DNA of 64,000 nt from Flavobacterium johnsoniae (GTDB lineage Bacteria > Bacteroidota > Bacteroidia > Flavobacteriales > Flavobacteriaceae): the NCBI RefSeq assembly GCF_001879205.1, contig NZ_MLFK01000007.1, positions 248,001-312,000 on the forward strand. Reading direction: 5' to 3'. The notes below the pieces were generated by a model. It was not told the DNA's origin and made no database searches. It saw only the letters and a list, made by a program, of their open reading frames with translations. How positions within the stretch are numbered: the first letter of the stretch is position 1; every line of letters starts with the position of its first letter. Of this stretch, positions 51,426-60,306 are shown piece after piece. The translations under genes were made by a program, and so were the position numbers.

Positions 51426-52421
51426 TTAGTAAACGGCTTTCCATCCATTTTTTTTCCAATATGCAATAATAGGTTTATAAGGGCCGTATTTGTGCTGTTC
51501 TTCAGAAAAATTATCAATAAACGGACTATGTGCATAATCGATTGGTTTGCCCATTTTGTTTGGATAATCGAATGTTTTAGGGTTTGGTCTGCTGTGTATG
51601 GCATCGTCGTTTACATAAGCGGCAATGTCAAGCGCTTCTGTATCTGTAAGATAGGGTTTTCCTGGAGTTACTTTATCATACGGCATATTATTTTTTAGCC
51701 ATTGTGCCTGTTTAATGACTCTGTGCATACTCGAACCCGGCTGATAACCGTATTCTCCCCAAAGAGGCGGATATGTATAACCTGATTTATCAGCGTTATA
51801 CACGCCTTCACCGTTATTTCCGTGGCATCGTGCACAATTTTCAGTAAAAAGTGCTTTTCCTCTTTCAGGACTTGCTGCAACATCCGGAAATTCAATTTCT
51901 AAATTTTTTGCTCCTTTAAAATTGCCGTCTTTTGGTACAAATTTGCTGATCCATTTAAAATAAGATAAAAAAGCAACCATTTCTTTTCCGTCAAGCGGAA
52001 GGGGTTTGCCAGAATGGGGTCTCATGATGCAATTATTAACTCGTTCAGCCAGTGTCAACACTTTATTTTCGCGTCCGCGGTATTGCGGATAATTGTCATG
52101 TGACGCCATTAAATTAAAGGCATGAGGTTTTGTGCCGGCATCCTGATGACAATTGGTACAATTCATTTTATTGCCTAAATATTTTCCGTTGATACCGTTT
52201 GGACCAATATAATAAGCCGTTTTGAGCATCAATTCTCTTCCGTAACGAACAGATTCGCCAAACTCGTCGTCTGGAATTTTAGAGGTATCAATTGTAATAT
52301 AACCTTCATCATCAGCTTCAGTGGTTTTGGCTGCTAATGGTTTTGAATTGGAAGTATTACAGGAATCGAAAACAATAATTGGCAATGCTGAAAACAGACC
52401 AATAAGAATTATTTTTTTCAT
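51426..52421 (-). CDS. Dihaem c-type cytochrome, TsdA-like (thiosulfate dehydrogenase family)
   Basis: A 331-residue lipoprotein-like exported protein (FDSC at 18-21). Two haem c sites are visible: CTNCH (88-92) and CARCH (196-200). Between them RVNNCIMRPHSGKPLP (about 128-143) matches the N-x-C-x-x-R-x-x-x-G pattern of TsdA, whose extra Cys is an axial ligand of the active-site haem. FLSYFKWISKFVP fits the TsdA helix. TsdA oxidises thiosulfate to tetrathionate or reduces tetrathionate. Its place inside a SusCD-type locus next to an arylsulfotransferase-like gene is unusual for a sulfur enzyme; an electron-transfer role for a sugar-modifying partner is another possibility. Confidence 0.75.
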   Translation of the reverse strand: MKKIILIGLFSALPIIVFDSCNTSNSKPLAAKTTEADDEGYITIDTSKIPDDEFGESVRYGRELMLKTAYYIGPNGINGKYLGNKMNCTNCHQDAGTKPHAFNLMASHDNYPQYRGRENKVLTLAERVNNCIMRPHSGKPLPLDGKEMVAFLSYFKWISKFVPKDGNFKGAKNLEIEFPDVAASPERGKALFTENCARCHGNNGEGVYNADKSGYTYPPLWGEYGYQPGSSMHRVIKQAQWLKNNMPYDKVTPGKPYLTDTEALDIAAYVNDDAIHSRPNPKTFDYPNKMGKPIDYAHSPFIDNFSEEQHKYGPYKPIIAYWKKNGWKAVY

Positions 52422-52454
52422 GTTGTAAATTTTAATCTGATACTATAATTATAT

Positions 52455-52479
52455 CTGCAAGGTTTTGAAAACCTTGCAG
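52455..52479. repeat. Perfect 12-bp-arm palindrome between operon genes
   Basis: CTGCAAGGTTTT-G-AAAACCTTGCAG. It sits between the arylsulfotransferase-like gene and the cytochrome gene (66-bp gap) and resembles in design the 33-bp palindromes at 483 and 16847. As RNA it may form a processing or stability hairpin. Confidence 0.65.
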
Positions 52480-52487
52480 GAGATTTT

Positions 52488-53897
52488 TCAATTAAAAAGA
52501 AAAGGTTTCAATTTTTCTTCGGGAATAAACTGAACGCGGTAAGGCGGAATTTCAGATTCCAAAGCCCAAAGCAAAACTCCTTTTCTATTGGTTAAAACCG
52601 TTATATGTCTTTTGGAACAACAGCATAATATCGCATCTTTATCGATCATATAAGCGCTTCCCATTCGGTCGTTGTAAATGTCTTTTGGCAATTTGGTTTG
52701 GAAATCCAGATTTACCGTATTTTCTTTTTCGTTTACTTTTAAAGCAAAAACAGAAGATTGTTTTTTATCTACACCATTATCAAAAAACATCAGATTTCCT
52801 TCCTGGTTAATGTGTGCGGCATGCGCCTGAGAAAAATCAATAGCAGAGTCCATTTTAAAAGTGCCGTTTTTGCCTAGTTTCCAGATTACTTTTCCGGTTT
52901 TAGAATCAATTTTCCAGATCTGGCCGTTGTTGTAAAAGGAGATCAGGAAATTTCCATCCTTATCATAATTAAGACTGTTGGCATGCATCCAGTCTTTTTT
53001 GGTTTTTAAAAGCGCTTTGTCTTTCATTGGATCTAAATCGTCAAAAACACTCCATTTCCAGATTTGTTTTCCTTTTTTGTCTAAAATCAGGATTCCGTCT
53101 CCATTGATGGTGTCTTTCTTTTTTCCTCCAATAGAAGTTAGATCGGTTATTTTTACATCAACAAAAAGTGTTACAATTTCATTTGTCGATTTCTTTATAA
53201 TTTCATGGTGAATAACTTGTTTTAAATCACCTTGTCCTTTTTTAATATGAGTTAAAGTATCGCCCTGAAGATTTATTTCTAAAATTTCGCTTCCGTAACT
53301 TGTTGGTTCATCGTTTTTTCCTAAAATAGAAAGAATTGTCTGGTCTTTTGTGAAATGGGTAACTTTAAAACCTTTTCCTTCTACAGTATGGTACCATCTT
53401 AAGTTTCCTTTGTAATCAACAATATAAGCCGTTCCGGGAGTTTCTCTTTTGGCTAAAAGCATAAAACCTTTCTTGAAGTTTTGGGGCAGAAGTTCCGGTT
53501 TAGGACAGTTTGCTTTAAATTGTTTCTGAAGCCATTCGGGTAGTTTTCTGGATTTAAAATTATATACTTTACCCGAATCTTTTTCTTTGCCGTGTACTGT
53601 AAATAATTGAAAACTATAACTAGTTTCCGGAGTTATACTGCAAAGTACCAAAGAGTGGGAGAGACCTGTTTTTGAAATTGGAGACTTAATTTTGTTTTTC
53701 GTACCGTCTTTATCGGCCCAATATTCGGCATATACCTGCGCATCTGCATTCGTGGTAACATCGATTTGAATCTTCAATTCGTTGTTGCCATGAGTACCAA
53801 TATTGATATTTGTAATTCGAACCTGATCTTTAGAACAGCCTGTAAACACAAGCAGTACCAAAATAAAACTCCATTTTAAAACTAATTTTTTGATCAT
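52488..53897 (-). CDS. Arylsulfotransferase (ASST)-like lipoprotein, possible loss of active-site Arg
   Basis: A 469-residue lipoprotein (lipobox FTGC, Cys about 21). After an Ig-like N-terminal domain (about 25-115) comes a beta-propeller of the ASST type: YIVDYKGNLRWYHTVEGKGF, IHHEIIKKSTNEIVTLFVDV, KKDWMHANSLNYDKDGNFLI, QIWKIDSKTGKVIWKLGKNG, SQAHAAHINQEGNLMFFDNG. The H-H-E and D-W-x-H-x-N-S motifs contain the ASST histidines. In ASST enzymes this is followed by S-x-R-H, with a catalytic Arg; here it reads ISFYNNGQIW, without Arg at that place. So it may not transfer sulfate in the known way. It lies between SusD and the TsdA-like cytochrome. Confidence 0.75.
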   Translation of the reverse strand: MIKKLVLKWSFILVLLVFTGCSKDQVRITNINIGTHGNNELKIQIDVTTNADAQVYAEYWADKDGTKNKIKSPISKTGLSHSLVLCSITPETSYSFQLFTVHGKEKDSGKVYNFKSRKLPEWLQKQFKANCPKPELLPQNFKKGFMLLAKRETPGTAYIVDYKGNLRWYHTVEGKGFKVTHFTKDQTILSILGKNDEPTSYGSEILEINLQGDTLTHIKKGQGDLKQVIHHEIIKKSTNEIVTLFVDVKITDLTSIGGKKKDTINGDGILILDKKGKQIWKWSVFDDLDPMKDKALLKTKKDWMHANSLNYDKDGNFLISFYNNGQIWKIDSKTGKVIWKLGKNGTFKMDSAIDFSQAHAAHINQEGNLMFFDNGVDKKQSSVFALKVNEKENTVNLDFQTKLPKDIYNDRMGSAYMIDKDAILCCCSKRHITVLTNRKGVLLWALESEIPPYRVQFIPEEKLKPFLFN

Positions 53898-53990
53898 TTG
53901 AAAGCGGTCTTTAATGAAACAGAAAAGTACTTATTTTGAATACATCAGGAACAGACAGTTTGTAAATTGCCTGTCCTGATGCATTATTTT

Positions 53991-55502
53991 TTATTCTCTG
54001 CCAGAGTTACTTAAGTTAGGGTTAAGGTTTACCTGACTTTGCGGATAAGTATAATACTTATTTTGCGGCATTTTTATTAACGCAGCTTCGCCAACTCTAA
54101 GGTGGTAAGCATTTACCAGGACATCATATTTGTTCATTCTAATTAAATCCTGACGACGTTTTCCTTCGTAGAAAAGTTCCCAGCCTCTTTCCTGTAAAAT
54201 AGCATCTCTTAAACTAGCCTGAGTATGTTCTGCCAGAACCAAAAGTTTTGCGTGCGATCTTCCTTTTACCTGATTAATAAGGTCTATAGCTTCGCTCGTT
54301 GGACCGCTGATTTCGTTTAATGCTTCGGCTCTGCTTAATAATACATCTGCATAACGAAGGATGTTTACACTATGACCATCATAATAGGTTGTAGTTTCGT
54401 CATCTGCATATTTTCTTGTAGATACGTCCGGCATGTAGAATTCACCTGCCGGTGGTTCTGCACCTAGCGACGGCGCTTGCTTATGTAATAATTTGTCAGT
54501 ACCCATAAATTCTGGAAAGAAACATTGTTTTCTCTCATCTTCGTCTCCAAAAGTGTTGTAAAAATCCCAGTTTACAGTATAATACTGCCATCTGTTTTCC
54601 ACAACCGGGTGATCGATAGGACCAAAATGGTTTAATAATTCTGTTCCGTTTACATTGGCATCACTCAAAGAAGAAAAGATGTTTTCGCTGCACCATTTGT
54701 TACTTTCTTTAAACAATCCCAGATAAGAAGGGTAAAGGCTGTATTCGCCTAAGTTCATTACCTGCTGAGTTAGTGTTGCTACTTTTTGCCAGTCATGACT
54801 GCGAAGGTATAGTTTTGCTAATAAAGTAAGTGCTGCACCTTTTGTAGCACGGCCTACATCATTCGTTTCATAAATTGGATTTTGTTTATAGTTAACGGGT
54901 AAAACATCAGCGGCTTCCGTTAATTCTTTGATGATGAAAGCATCAATTTCTTCTACAGAGGTAGGCGGTGTCTGCTCTAAATATTTCGGATTTTCTAAAT
55001 TAGCTTCCGTTATTAAAATTACAGGTCCCCATGCATCTGTTAAATCCATATAAGCAGAGGCTCTTAAGAATTTGGCTTCGGCTATAAACTGCGCCTTTTC
55101 AGCAGCTGTAATACCTCCCATTTTTGCAATATTGAATATCGAAAAATTGGCATTGGCAATCAATTTATACATTGAATTCCAGTCTTCAAGAAGAAGCCCG
55201 TTATTGGAATTCCAGGTTCCTAGAGATAACTGCCCAGGATCGCCTCCATATTGGCAGTGTCCAAGATCTGTTGCAATATCAGTTAATGCAAAGTGTCTTG
55301 TAGCCCAATAGGAAAAATTATCTCCCACAGAAGGGCCTTTCAATCTTCCATAAATTGAATTGATAGAAGCTACAGCATCTGACTTTGTTTGAAATCCGTT
55401 GGTATTGGTCAAATTACTATACACCGTAGGATCAAGATCCTGATTGCACGAAAATTGTGCACCAGCGGTAAGTAACAGTAATATAATTGTATATTTTTTC
55501 AT
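53991..55502 (-). CDS. SusD/RagB-family outer-membrane lipoprotein
   Basis: A 503-residue lipoprotein (FSCNQDLDPTVYS: Cys at about 19). SusD proteins bind glycans on the outer face and cap the SusC transporter. Typical features are the TPR-like helical N-terminal half (NTNGFQTKSDAVASINSIYG, AQFIAEAKFLRASAYMDLTD, GRATKGAALTLLAKLYLRSH) and the C-terminal NILRYADVLLSRAEALNEIS, GWELFYEGKRRQDLIRMNKY signature. It is 36 nt downstream of the SusC gene. The binding-site composition cannot be read, so the ligand is unknown. Confidence 0.94.
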   Translation of the reverse strand: MKKYTIILLLLTAGAQFSCNQDLDPTVYSNLTNTNGFQTKSDAVASINSIYGRLKGPSVGDNFSYWATRHFALTDIATDLGHCQYGGDPGQLSLGTWNSNNGLLLEDWNSMYKLIANANFSIFNIAKMGGITAAEKAQFIAEAKFLRASAYMDLTDAWGPVILITEANLENPKYLEQTPPTSVEEIDAFIIKELTEAADVLPVNYKQNPIYETNDVGRATKGAALTLLAKLYLRSHDWQKVATLTQQVMNLGEYSLYPSYLGLFKESNKWCSENIFSSLSDANVNGTELLNHFGPIDHPVVENRWQYYTVNWDFYNTFGDEDERKQCFFPEFMGTDKLLHKQAPSLGAEPPAGEFYMPDVSTRKYADDETTTYYDGHSVNILRYADVLLSRAEALNEISGPTSEAIDLINQVKGRSHAKLLVLAEHTQASLRDAILQERGWELFYEGKRRQDLIRMNKYDVLVNAYHLRVGEAALIKMPQNKYYTYPQSQVNLNPNLSNSGRE

Positions 55503-55538
55503 TTTAATAAATTTAGTGTTACTAAAAAAGCTTTTAGA

Positions 55539-58500
55539 CTAGTGAATGGCAACCTTGATACCTAAGATAAACGTTCTTGAAGCCGGGAAAGAGTTAAAAT
55601 CAATTCCACCGCCTAAGTTTTGTTTCGTTGCATCGCTAGTATAATGTCCATTTACCTCAGGATCATTTCCTGAATAATTCGTAATAGTCAGTAAGTTTTG
55701 GCCAATGGCATACAGCCTGATACTGTCTATAAATTTAGCCGTTTTTAAAGCGCTTTCGGGAATCGTATACCCAATAGAAAGATTTTTCAAACGCAGATAA
55801 GAGGCTTCTTCAACAAATTTTGAATTTACGTAGCTTCCATAAGTACTTTTGTAGTAACCATCTCTCGGAATGTCGGTGTTTTCATTTGTACCGGCCACCC
55901 AGCGGTTTAGTGCATCTGTGCTTGTTGTTGATTCGCCCACCATTCTTGTCATGTTGTACACAGAATAATCAAAAGCTCCCTGAAAGAATATATTTAAATC
56001 GAAATTTCCGTATTTAAAATCATTGTTAAAACCAGCAGTATAATGAGGCGTAGAATTTCCTAAATACGTTCTGTCATCAGCTGTAATTTTACCATCTCCG
56101 TTAACATCTTCATATTTTGGATCTCCTGGAACAGAAAGCGGCTGAGCAGCATAAGTTTCTCCGGTTTTGATAACTCCAGCGTATTTATAACCATACAAAA
56201 CTCCCATTTCTTTTCCTGGCTCCAGTCTTGTAAATTCCTGTCCGGAAACTGTACCGCTTGGGTTAGAAGTATTGGTACTAATGATTTTTACATTATCAGC
56301 AAGTGCAACGATTTCTTGTTTATTGTAGGCAACGTTTAATGAAGTTGTCCATAAGAACTTATCTGTTTTAAAATTGGTAGTAGTGATTCCTAACTCGATA
56401 CCTTTGTTATCAATAACACCAGAGTTGATTCTTTGCGTACCAAATCCCCACCATCCTCCAACAGGAATATTTAAAAGAGCATCAGTCGTTCTTTTTTTGT
56501 ACACATCAATTGTAGCCGTAAGTTTATCGTTAAAGAATCCCATGTCTAAACCAATATCAGTTTGAGCTGTTTCTTCCCATTTTAAGTCAGGGTTTGCTAA
56601 ATTTTCTGGTTCATTACCACCGGCAAAAACGTCTGAAATTGTAACTCCCCAAGGTTTTAATCTAGGCATATATTGGTAATCACCAATACCGTCATTTCCG
56701 GTAATACCATAACTAACTCTTAATTTAAGATCAGAAAAAGTATTTAAATTTTGAATAAATGTTTCGTTAGACATTTTCCAGGCGATCGCTCCAGATGGAA
56801 AAATACCGAATTTATTGTTTGGTCCGAAACGAGAAGAACCGTCTTTTCTGATTGTGAAAGAAGCTAAGTATTTATCATTAAATGAATAATTTAACCTTCC
56901 GAAATACGAAGTCAGTTTTGTTTCTGTTTTTTCTGTTTCGGGTCTCAGATAAACTTTTGCAGCTTCAAGTTTGTAATATGTTAATATGTCGTTAGAAAAA
57001 CCAGTACCGGCTGCCCTAACTCTTTCAAAAGTATCTTTTTGATTAGAAGTTCCAATCATGGCACTTACAGAATGTTCTTTTATATTGAATTTATAAGTTA
57101 AATATTGTTCTGTACTCCATCTAAAATAGGTTTTGTTTTCTTCAGATCCTGAACCTTTCAATGCTGCTCCGGCAACCAAAGTACTTGGCGTATATTTTCC
57201 CTGAATGTTTTCCTGCCATTCAGCACCTGCACCAAAATGGTAAGTAAGTCCTTTGATAATTTCATAATCTAAAAACATATTTCCATTTACAACTCTGTTG
57301 ATAGTATGGTCAGTTGGCAATACTAAAAGTGCTAATGCATTGTCTTTTCCTTGGTATTTATAGAAAGAGCCATCAGGATTGTAGATTGGAATACTAGGAA
57401 TAGCAGTTTGTATAGAGAACATTGGCGACAGAATATTATCTCCAAAATCGCTGTTGTTTCCTTCACTTGCAGCCCCGTACACGTTAGTTCCCATATTCAA
57501 TTTATCATTAAATCTTTTCTCGCCGCCCATTCTTACTGTGTATCTTTTAAAATCAGTATTTTCTATGGATCCAGTTTGTTTTAAGTAATTTCCTGATAGA
57601 AAAAATTTAGATGTTTTATCGCTTCCGCTAAAAGTAATCGTTCTGTTTAATACTTCTCCCGGACGCGTTGCTGCTTCAAACCAGTTGGTATTGGCAATAG
57701 GAAAACTTGCCGGAAAAACCGGTGGTCTTCCGTTCTCTTTTGCAATTGCATTTTGAATATCAGCATATTGCTGTCCGTTTAGCAATGAAGGTTCTTTGAT
57801 AATATTTTGAAAACCATCAGAGATTTCGGCCTCAACCTGCATTTTTCCTGATTTTCCTTTTTTAGTAGTAATAATAATAACACCATTTCCTCCTCTTGCA
57901 CCATAAATAGCAGTAGAAGAAGCATCTTTTAGAATCTGAATGTTTTCGATGTCATTTGGGCTGATAGAAGCACCCGTACTGGTAATAAATCCATCTACAA
58001 CATACAAAGGAGCGTTAGAAGTATTAATTGAGTTTCCTCCTCTAATCACTACAGATGGTGTACTTCCTGGAGCATAACTATTTTGTTGTACCTGAACCCC
58101 AGAAGCACGTCCTTGAAGAGCCTGACCAACATTGGCAATAGTGCCGCCAAGATTCAGGTTCTCTTTTCCGATAGAACTTACAGAACCTGTAAGGTCTTTT
58201 TTCTTTGCTTTTCCGTAACCAATAACAACTTCTTCTAATTTTTGTCCAACCTCTTTCATGACAATTTTTAGCGGAGTGCTGCCTACGGTTACTTCCTGAT
58301 CTTCCATACCAATATAGCTCACCACAAGTTTGGTCACATTATCGGCAACGGTAATAACAAAACTTCCGTCAACATCCGTTTGTACACCTTTGGTTGAGCC
58401 TTTTACGACTACATTGGCGCCCGGAAGCGGTAAACCATTTTGATCTGTTACAGTACCTTTTACCGTTTTTTCAAAATAGATTGAAGTATTGTTTTTGTAA

Positions 58501-58634
58501 GCGCTATTTATGGATGAAGATGCCGAAGCCTGAAATGTAAAAACTAATAACGAAAGAATCGTTAGTTTGATTTCTTTACTGGATAGATTGTTAATCCGAA
58601 AATCCCTTGGTTTTTTTTGGGTTAATAATTTCAT
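55539..58634 (-). CDS. SusC/RagA-family TonB-dependent transporter
   Basis: A 1031-residue outer-membrane barrel that imports oligosaccharides or other large ligands with SusD, powered by TonB. Layout: long signal region with LTILSLLVFTFQASASSS, carboxypeptidase regulatory-like domain (about 58-130: TVKGTVTDQNGLPLPGANVV, GVQTDVDGSFVITVADN), a TonB-box-like VVIGYGKAKKKDLTGSVSSI, plug (VGQALQGRASGVQVQQNSYA, SAPLYVVDGFITSTGA) and about 22 barrel strands to the C-terminal FPASRTFILGIKVAIH. No extracytoplasmic STN domain for a sigma/anti-sigma system is visible, consistent with control by the LacI operators upstream rather than by FecR-type signalling. First gene of the operon. Confidence 0.96.
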   Translation of the reverse strand: MKLLTQKKPRDFRINNLSSKEIKLTILSLLVFTFQASASSSINSAYKNNTSIYFEKTVKGTVTDQNGLPLPGANVVVKGSTKGVQTDVDGSFVITVADNVTKLVVSYIGMEDQEVTVGSTPLKIVMKEVGQKLEEVVIGYGKAKKKDLTGSVSSIGKENLNLGGTIANVGQALQGRASGVQVQQNSYAPGSTPSVVIRGGNSINTSNAPLYVVDGFITSTGASISPNDIENIQILKDASSTAIYGARGGNGVIIITTKKGKSGKMQVEAEISDGFQNIIKEPSLLNGQQYADIQNAIAKENGRPPVFPASFPIANTNWFEAATRPGEVLNRTITFSGSDKTSKFFLSGNYLKQTGSIENTDFKRYTVRMGGEKRFNDKLNMGTNVYGAASEGNNSDFGDNILSPMFSIQTAIPSIPIYNPDGSFYKYQGKDNALALLVLPTDHTINRVVNGNMFLDYEIIKGLTYHFGAGAEWQENIQGKYTPSTLVAGAALKGSGSEENKTYFRWSTEQYLTYKFNIKEHSVSAMIGTSNQKDTFERVRAAGTGFSNDILTYYKLEAAKVYLRPETEKTETKLTSYFGRLNYSFNDKYLASFTIRKDGSSRFGPNNKFGIFPSGAIAWKMSNETFIQNLNTFSDLKLRVSYGITGNDGIGDYQYMPRLKPWGVTISDVFAGGNEPENLANPDLKWEETAQTDIGLDMGFFNDKLTATIDVYKKRTTDALLNIPVGGWWGFGTQRINSGVIDNKGIELGITTTNFKTDKFLWTTSLNVAYNKQEIVALADNVKIISTNTSNPSGTVSGQEFTRLEPGKEMGVLYGYKYAGVIKTGETYAAQPLSVPGDPKYEDVNGDGKITADDRTYLGNSTPHYTAGFNNDFKYGNFDLNIFFQGAFDYSVYNMTRMVGESTTSTDALNRWVAGTNENTDIPRDGYYKSTYGSYVNSKFVEEASYLRLKNLSIGYTIPESALKTAKFIDSIRLYAIGQNLLTITNYSGNDPEVNGHYTSDATKQNLGGGIDFNSFPASRTFILGIKVAIH

Positions 58635-58878
58635 ACTTGAATAGGTTTTGGTTAATGTTTACTTGTTTTGTTGTTTGTAAGTTTTAGATTTCTTTTTTTA
58701 CTGAAAAAATGATCTTCATTGTTAAGCTGGTTTTAAGAGTGAGTTTCTTTTTTTTGGATTTAAGCCTTCATCTTTAATCTTATTTTATGGGTTATAGGAT
58801 GTTTTTTCTCTTAATTTTTGAATATAAAATCAACTAAAAAACCTCCTTTATTAACTTAGTTTTAAGATTAATTCCTGA

Positions 58879-58909
58879 CGAAACTATTGATTATATTTTT
58901 ATTAAACAA
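58879..58909 (-). promoter_or_regulatory. Promoter of the susC operon: TTG (-33) and TAGTTTCG (-7)
   Basis: On the minus strand TTG (58909-58907), a 20-nt spacer and TAGTTTCG (58886-58879). The spacer and both boxes are almost identical to the promoter of the kinase gene (61453-61483). It predicts a leader of about 240 nt before susC. Confidence 0.65.
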
Positions 58910-58925
58910 GAAAAAACAGGAAAAA

Positions 58926-58962
58926 TGTGCTCGAACACACAAAATTTATGTTCTCGAGCACA
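58926..58962. promoter_or_regulatory. Twin LacI-type operators upstream of susC
   Basis: TGTGCTCGAACACA (58926-58939) and TGTTCTCGAGCACA (58949-58962), two 14-bp near-palindromes with the central CG typical of LacI-family sites, 23 bp centre to centre. They lie about 17 bp upstream of the -33 box, the position of an activator rather than a roadblock repressor. The rest of the 711-bp gap between susC and the CBM9 gene (58635-59345) holds the promoter and no gene I can see. Confidence 0.8.
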
Positions 58963-59345
58963 TAAAATTATGCAAAACGTTTTTTTTAATATAAAATGCT
59001 ATGATTATTATAAAATATTTTGGAAATTAGCTGAACTGATAATTTGAGTAATTTTTAGAACAATTCTGGCTTTAAATGAATAATGTATAAGTATTTTTAA
59101 AATTCTTGTTAATTATGCAATGATAGAATCAACTAAACACTAATTGAATTCATTTTTTTAATTGATTATTTTGCATGAATAACCAACTTTTTATAAGAAT
59201 GAAGTTTTGCAAAAAGACACAATATTTATTCTCAAATTTTACAGTAAATTCGCAGCCACAAAAAAAGCCTGAAAACGAAATACTAAACCAGCGTTTTTTC
59301 AATTTCAAAAAAATAAAAATTAACAAAATTTAAGCATTTATAAAC

Positions 59346-59990
59346 GTGAAGGAATATCAAGTCATTTTAATCGATAAATCTCAAAAAAAAACAAATGCTG
59401 TTTTGAATTTTTCTGATTGGGAAAAAGCAAATTGTTTAACTGATTTTTGTTCGCCCTGGAAATCGGATTCATTTTCTAAAATTGAATTCAGGGCGCTTTG
59501 GGATCTTGAAAATCTCTATTTCAAATTTAAAGTTTTTGATACTGAGATTTATATCGATAAAAAAGATGACAGCATAGACAGCATCGGAAATTCAGACAGG
59601 GTAGAAATGTTTTTTAGAAAAGATGAAAATCTTAGTCCGTATTACTGTTTAGAAATGGATACAGAAACCAGATTGATGGACTTCGAAGCTTATCCGGATT
59701 GGAATTTTGATTTTAACTGGAATTGGCCCAAAGAGCATTTAGAACTTATAAAATCTAAGGACGAAGATGGTTTTACAATTGAAGGCCGAATTAGTATTTC
59801 GTCTTTAAATGATTTAAATTTAATTCAAAACAATACCATCGAAACCGGAATCTACAGAGCAAAGTTTTCTAAAAATGAAAAAGAAGAATACGAACCAACC
59901 TGGATTTCATGGGTAAACCCAAATACAGAAAAACCAAATTTTCATATCGCATCGTCTTTTGGGAAATTAGTTTTATTGGAAGGTTCTTAG
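59346..59990 (+). CDS. CBM9-like carbohydrate-binding protein
   Basis: A 214-residue protein starting with GTG (MKEYQVILIDKSQKKTNAVL); no signal peptide is visible, so it appears cytoplasmic. It has the CBM9 pattern: FKFKVFDTEIYIDKKDDSID (the x-D-x-x-I/L loop), GNSDRVEMFFRKDENLSPYY, CLEMDTETRLMDFEAYPDWN, FDFNWNWPKEHLELIKSKDE, DGFTIEGRISISSLNDLNLI and the ending SFGKLVLLEG. CBM9-like proteins bind sugars or glycans and often accompany glycan-utilisation loci in Bacteroidota. It is adjacent to, and convergent with, the lacI-type gene. No ATG start nearby is better; the GTG start has moderate support. Confidence 0.72.
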   Translation: MKEYQVILIDKSQKKTNAVLNFSDWEKANCLTDFCSPWKSDSFSKIEFRALWDLENLYFKFKVFDTEIYIDKKDDSIDSIGNSDRVEMFFRKDENLSPYYCLEMDTETRLMDFEAYPDWNFDFNWNWPKEHLELIKSKDEDGFTIEGRISISSLNDLNLIQNNTIETGIYRAKFSKNEKEEYEPTWISWVNPNTEKPNFHIASSFGKLVLLEGS

Positions 59991-59994
59991 ATGA

Positions 59995-60306
59995 TAAGAT
60001 TCTGAGGTTCTAAGGGACAAAGATTTTTGCCCGCAGATTTTACTGATTAAACGGATTTACGCAGAGTTTTATTAAAGACAAAAGTGTAGAGGGGGGGGGG
60101 CTAAAATGCGTTTTTAACACATTGTTCTATGTTTGTTTTAAATAAGTGAAACGCCTTTTTTGAGAGTGCTAAATCTATGTTTCTATGTGTTAAAATTTAA
60201 TTATCCAGCAGATATTAATACCTGTGTAAATCCGTTTAATCCGCTAAATCCGTGCGCCATTCTACACGCCCTAAAAAACTCAGTCCCTTAGCAACTCAGC
60301 ATCTTA
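59995..60306. repeat. Three nested inverted-repeat families between convergent genes, with a G10 run
   Basis: Outer arms 59995-60022 and 60279-60306, 28 nt each with 23 matching positions, built of octamers (ATTCTGAG, GTTCTAAG, GGACAAAG). Middle arms 60032-60064 and 60222-60256 share the core GATTAAACGGATTTAC. Inner arms near 60112-60122 and 60185-60195 share TTTTAACACAT. A run of ten G (60091-60100) lies in the left half. The outer right arm begins on the lacI stop codon and the left arm begins 5 nt after the CBM9 stop, so the structure spans exactly the gap between two convergent genes. Confidence 0.85.

Noticed and set aside
58963..59345. Promoter for the CBM9-like gene
   Set aside because: Several near matches (TATTTTG) are one base short of TAnnTTTG, so I could not choose one.
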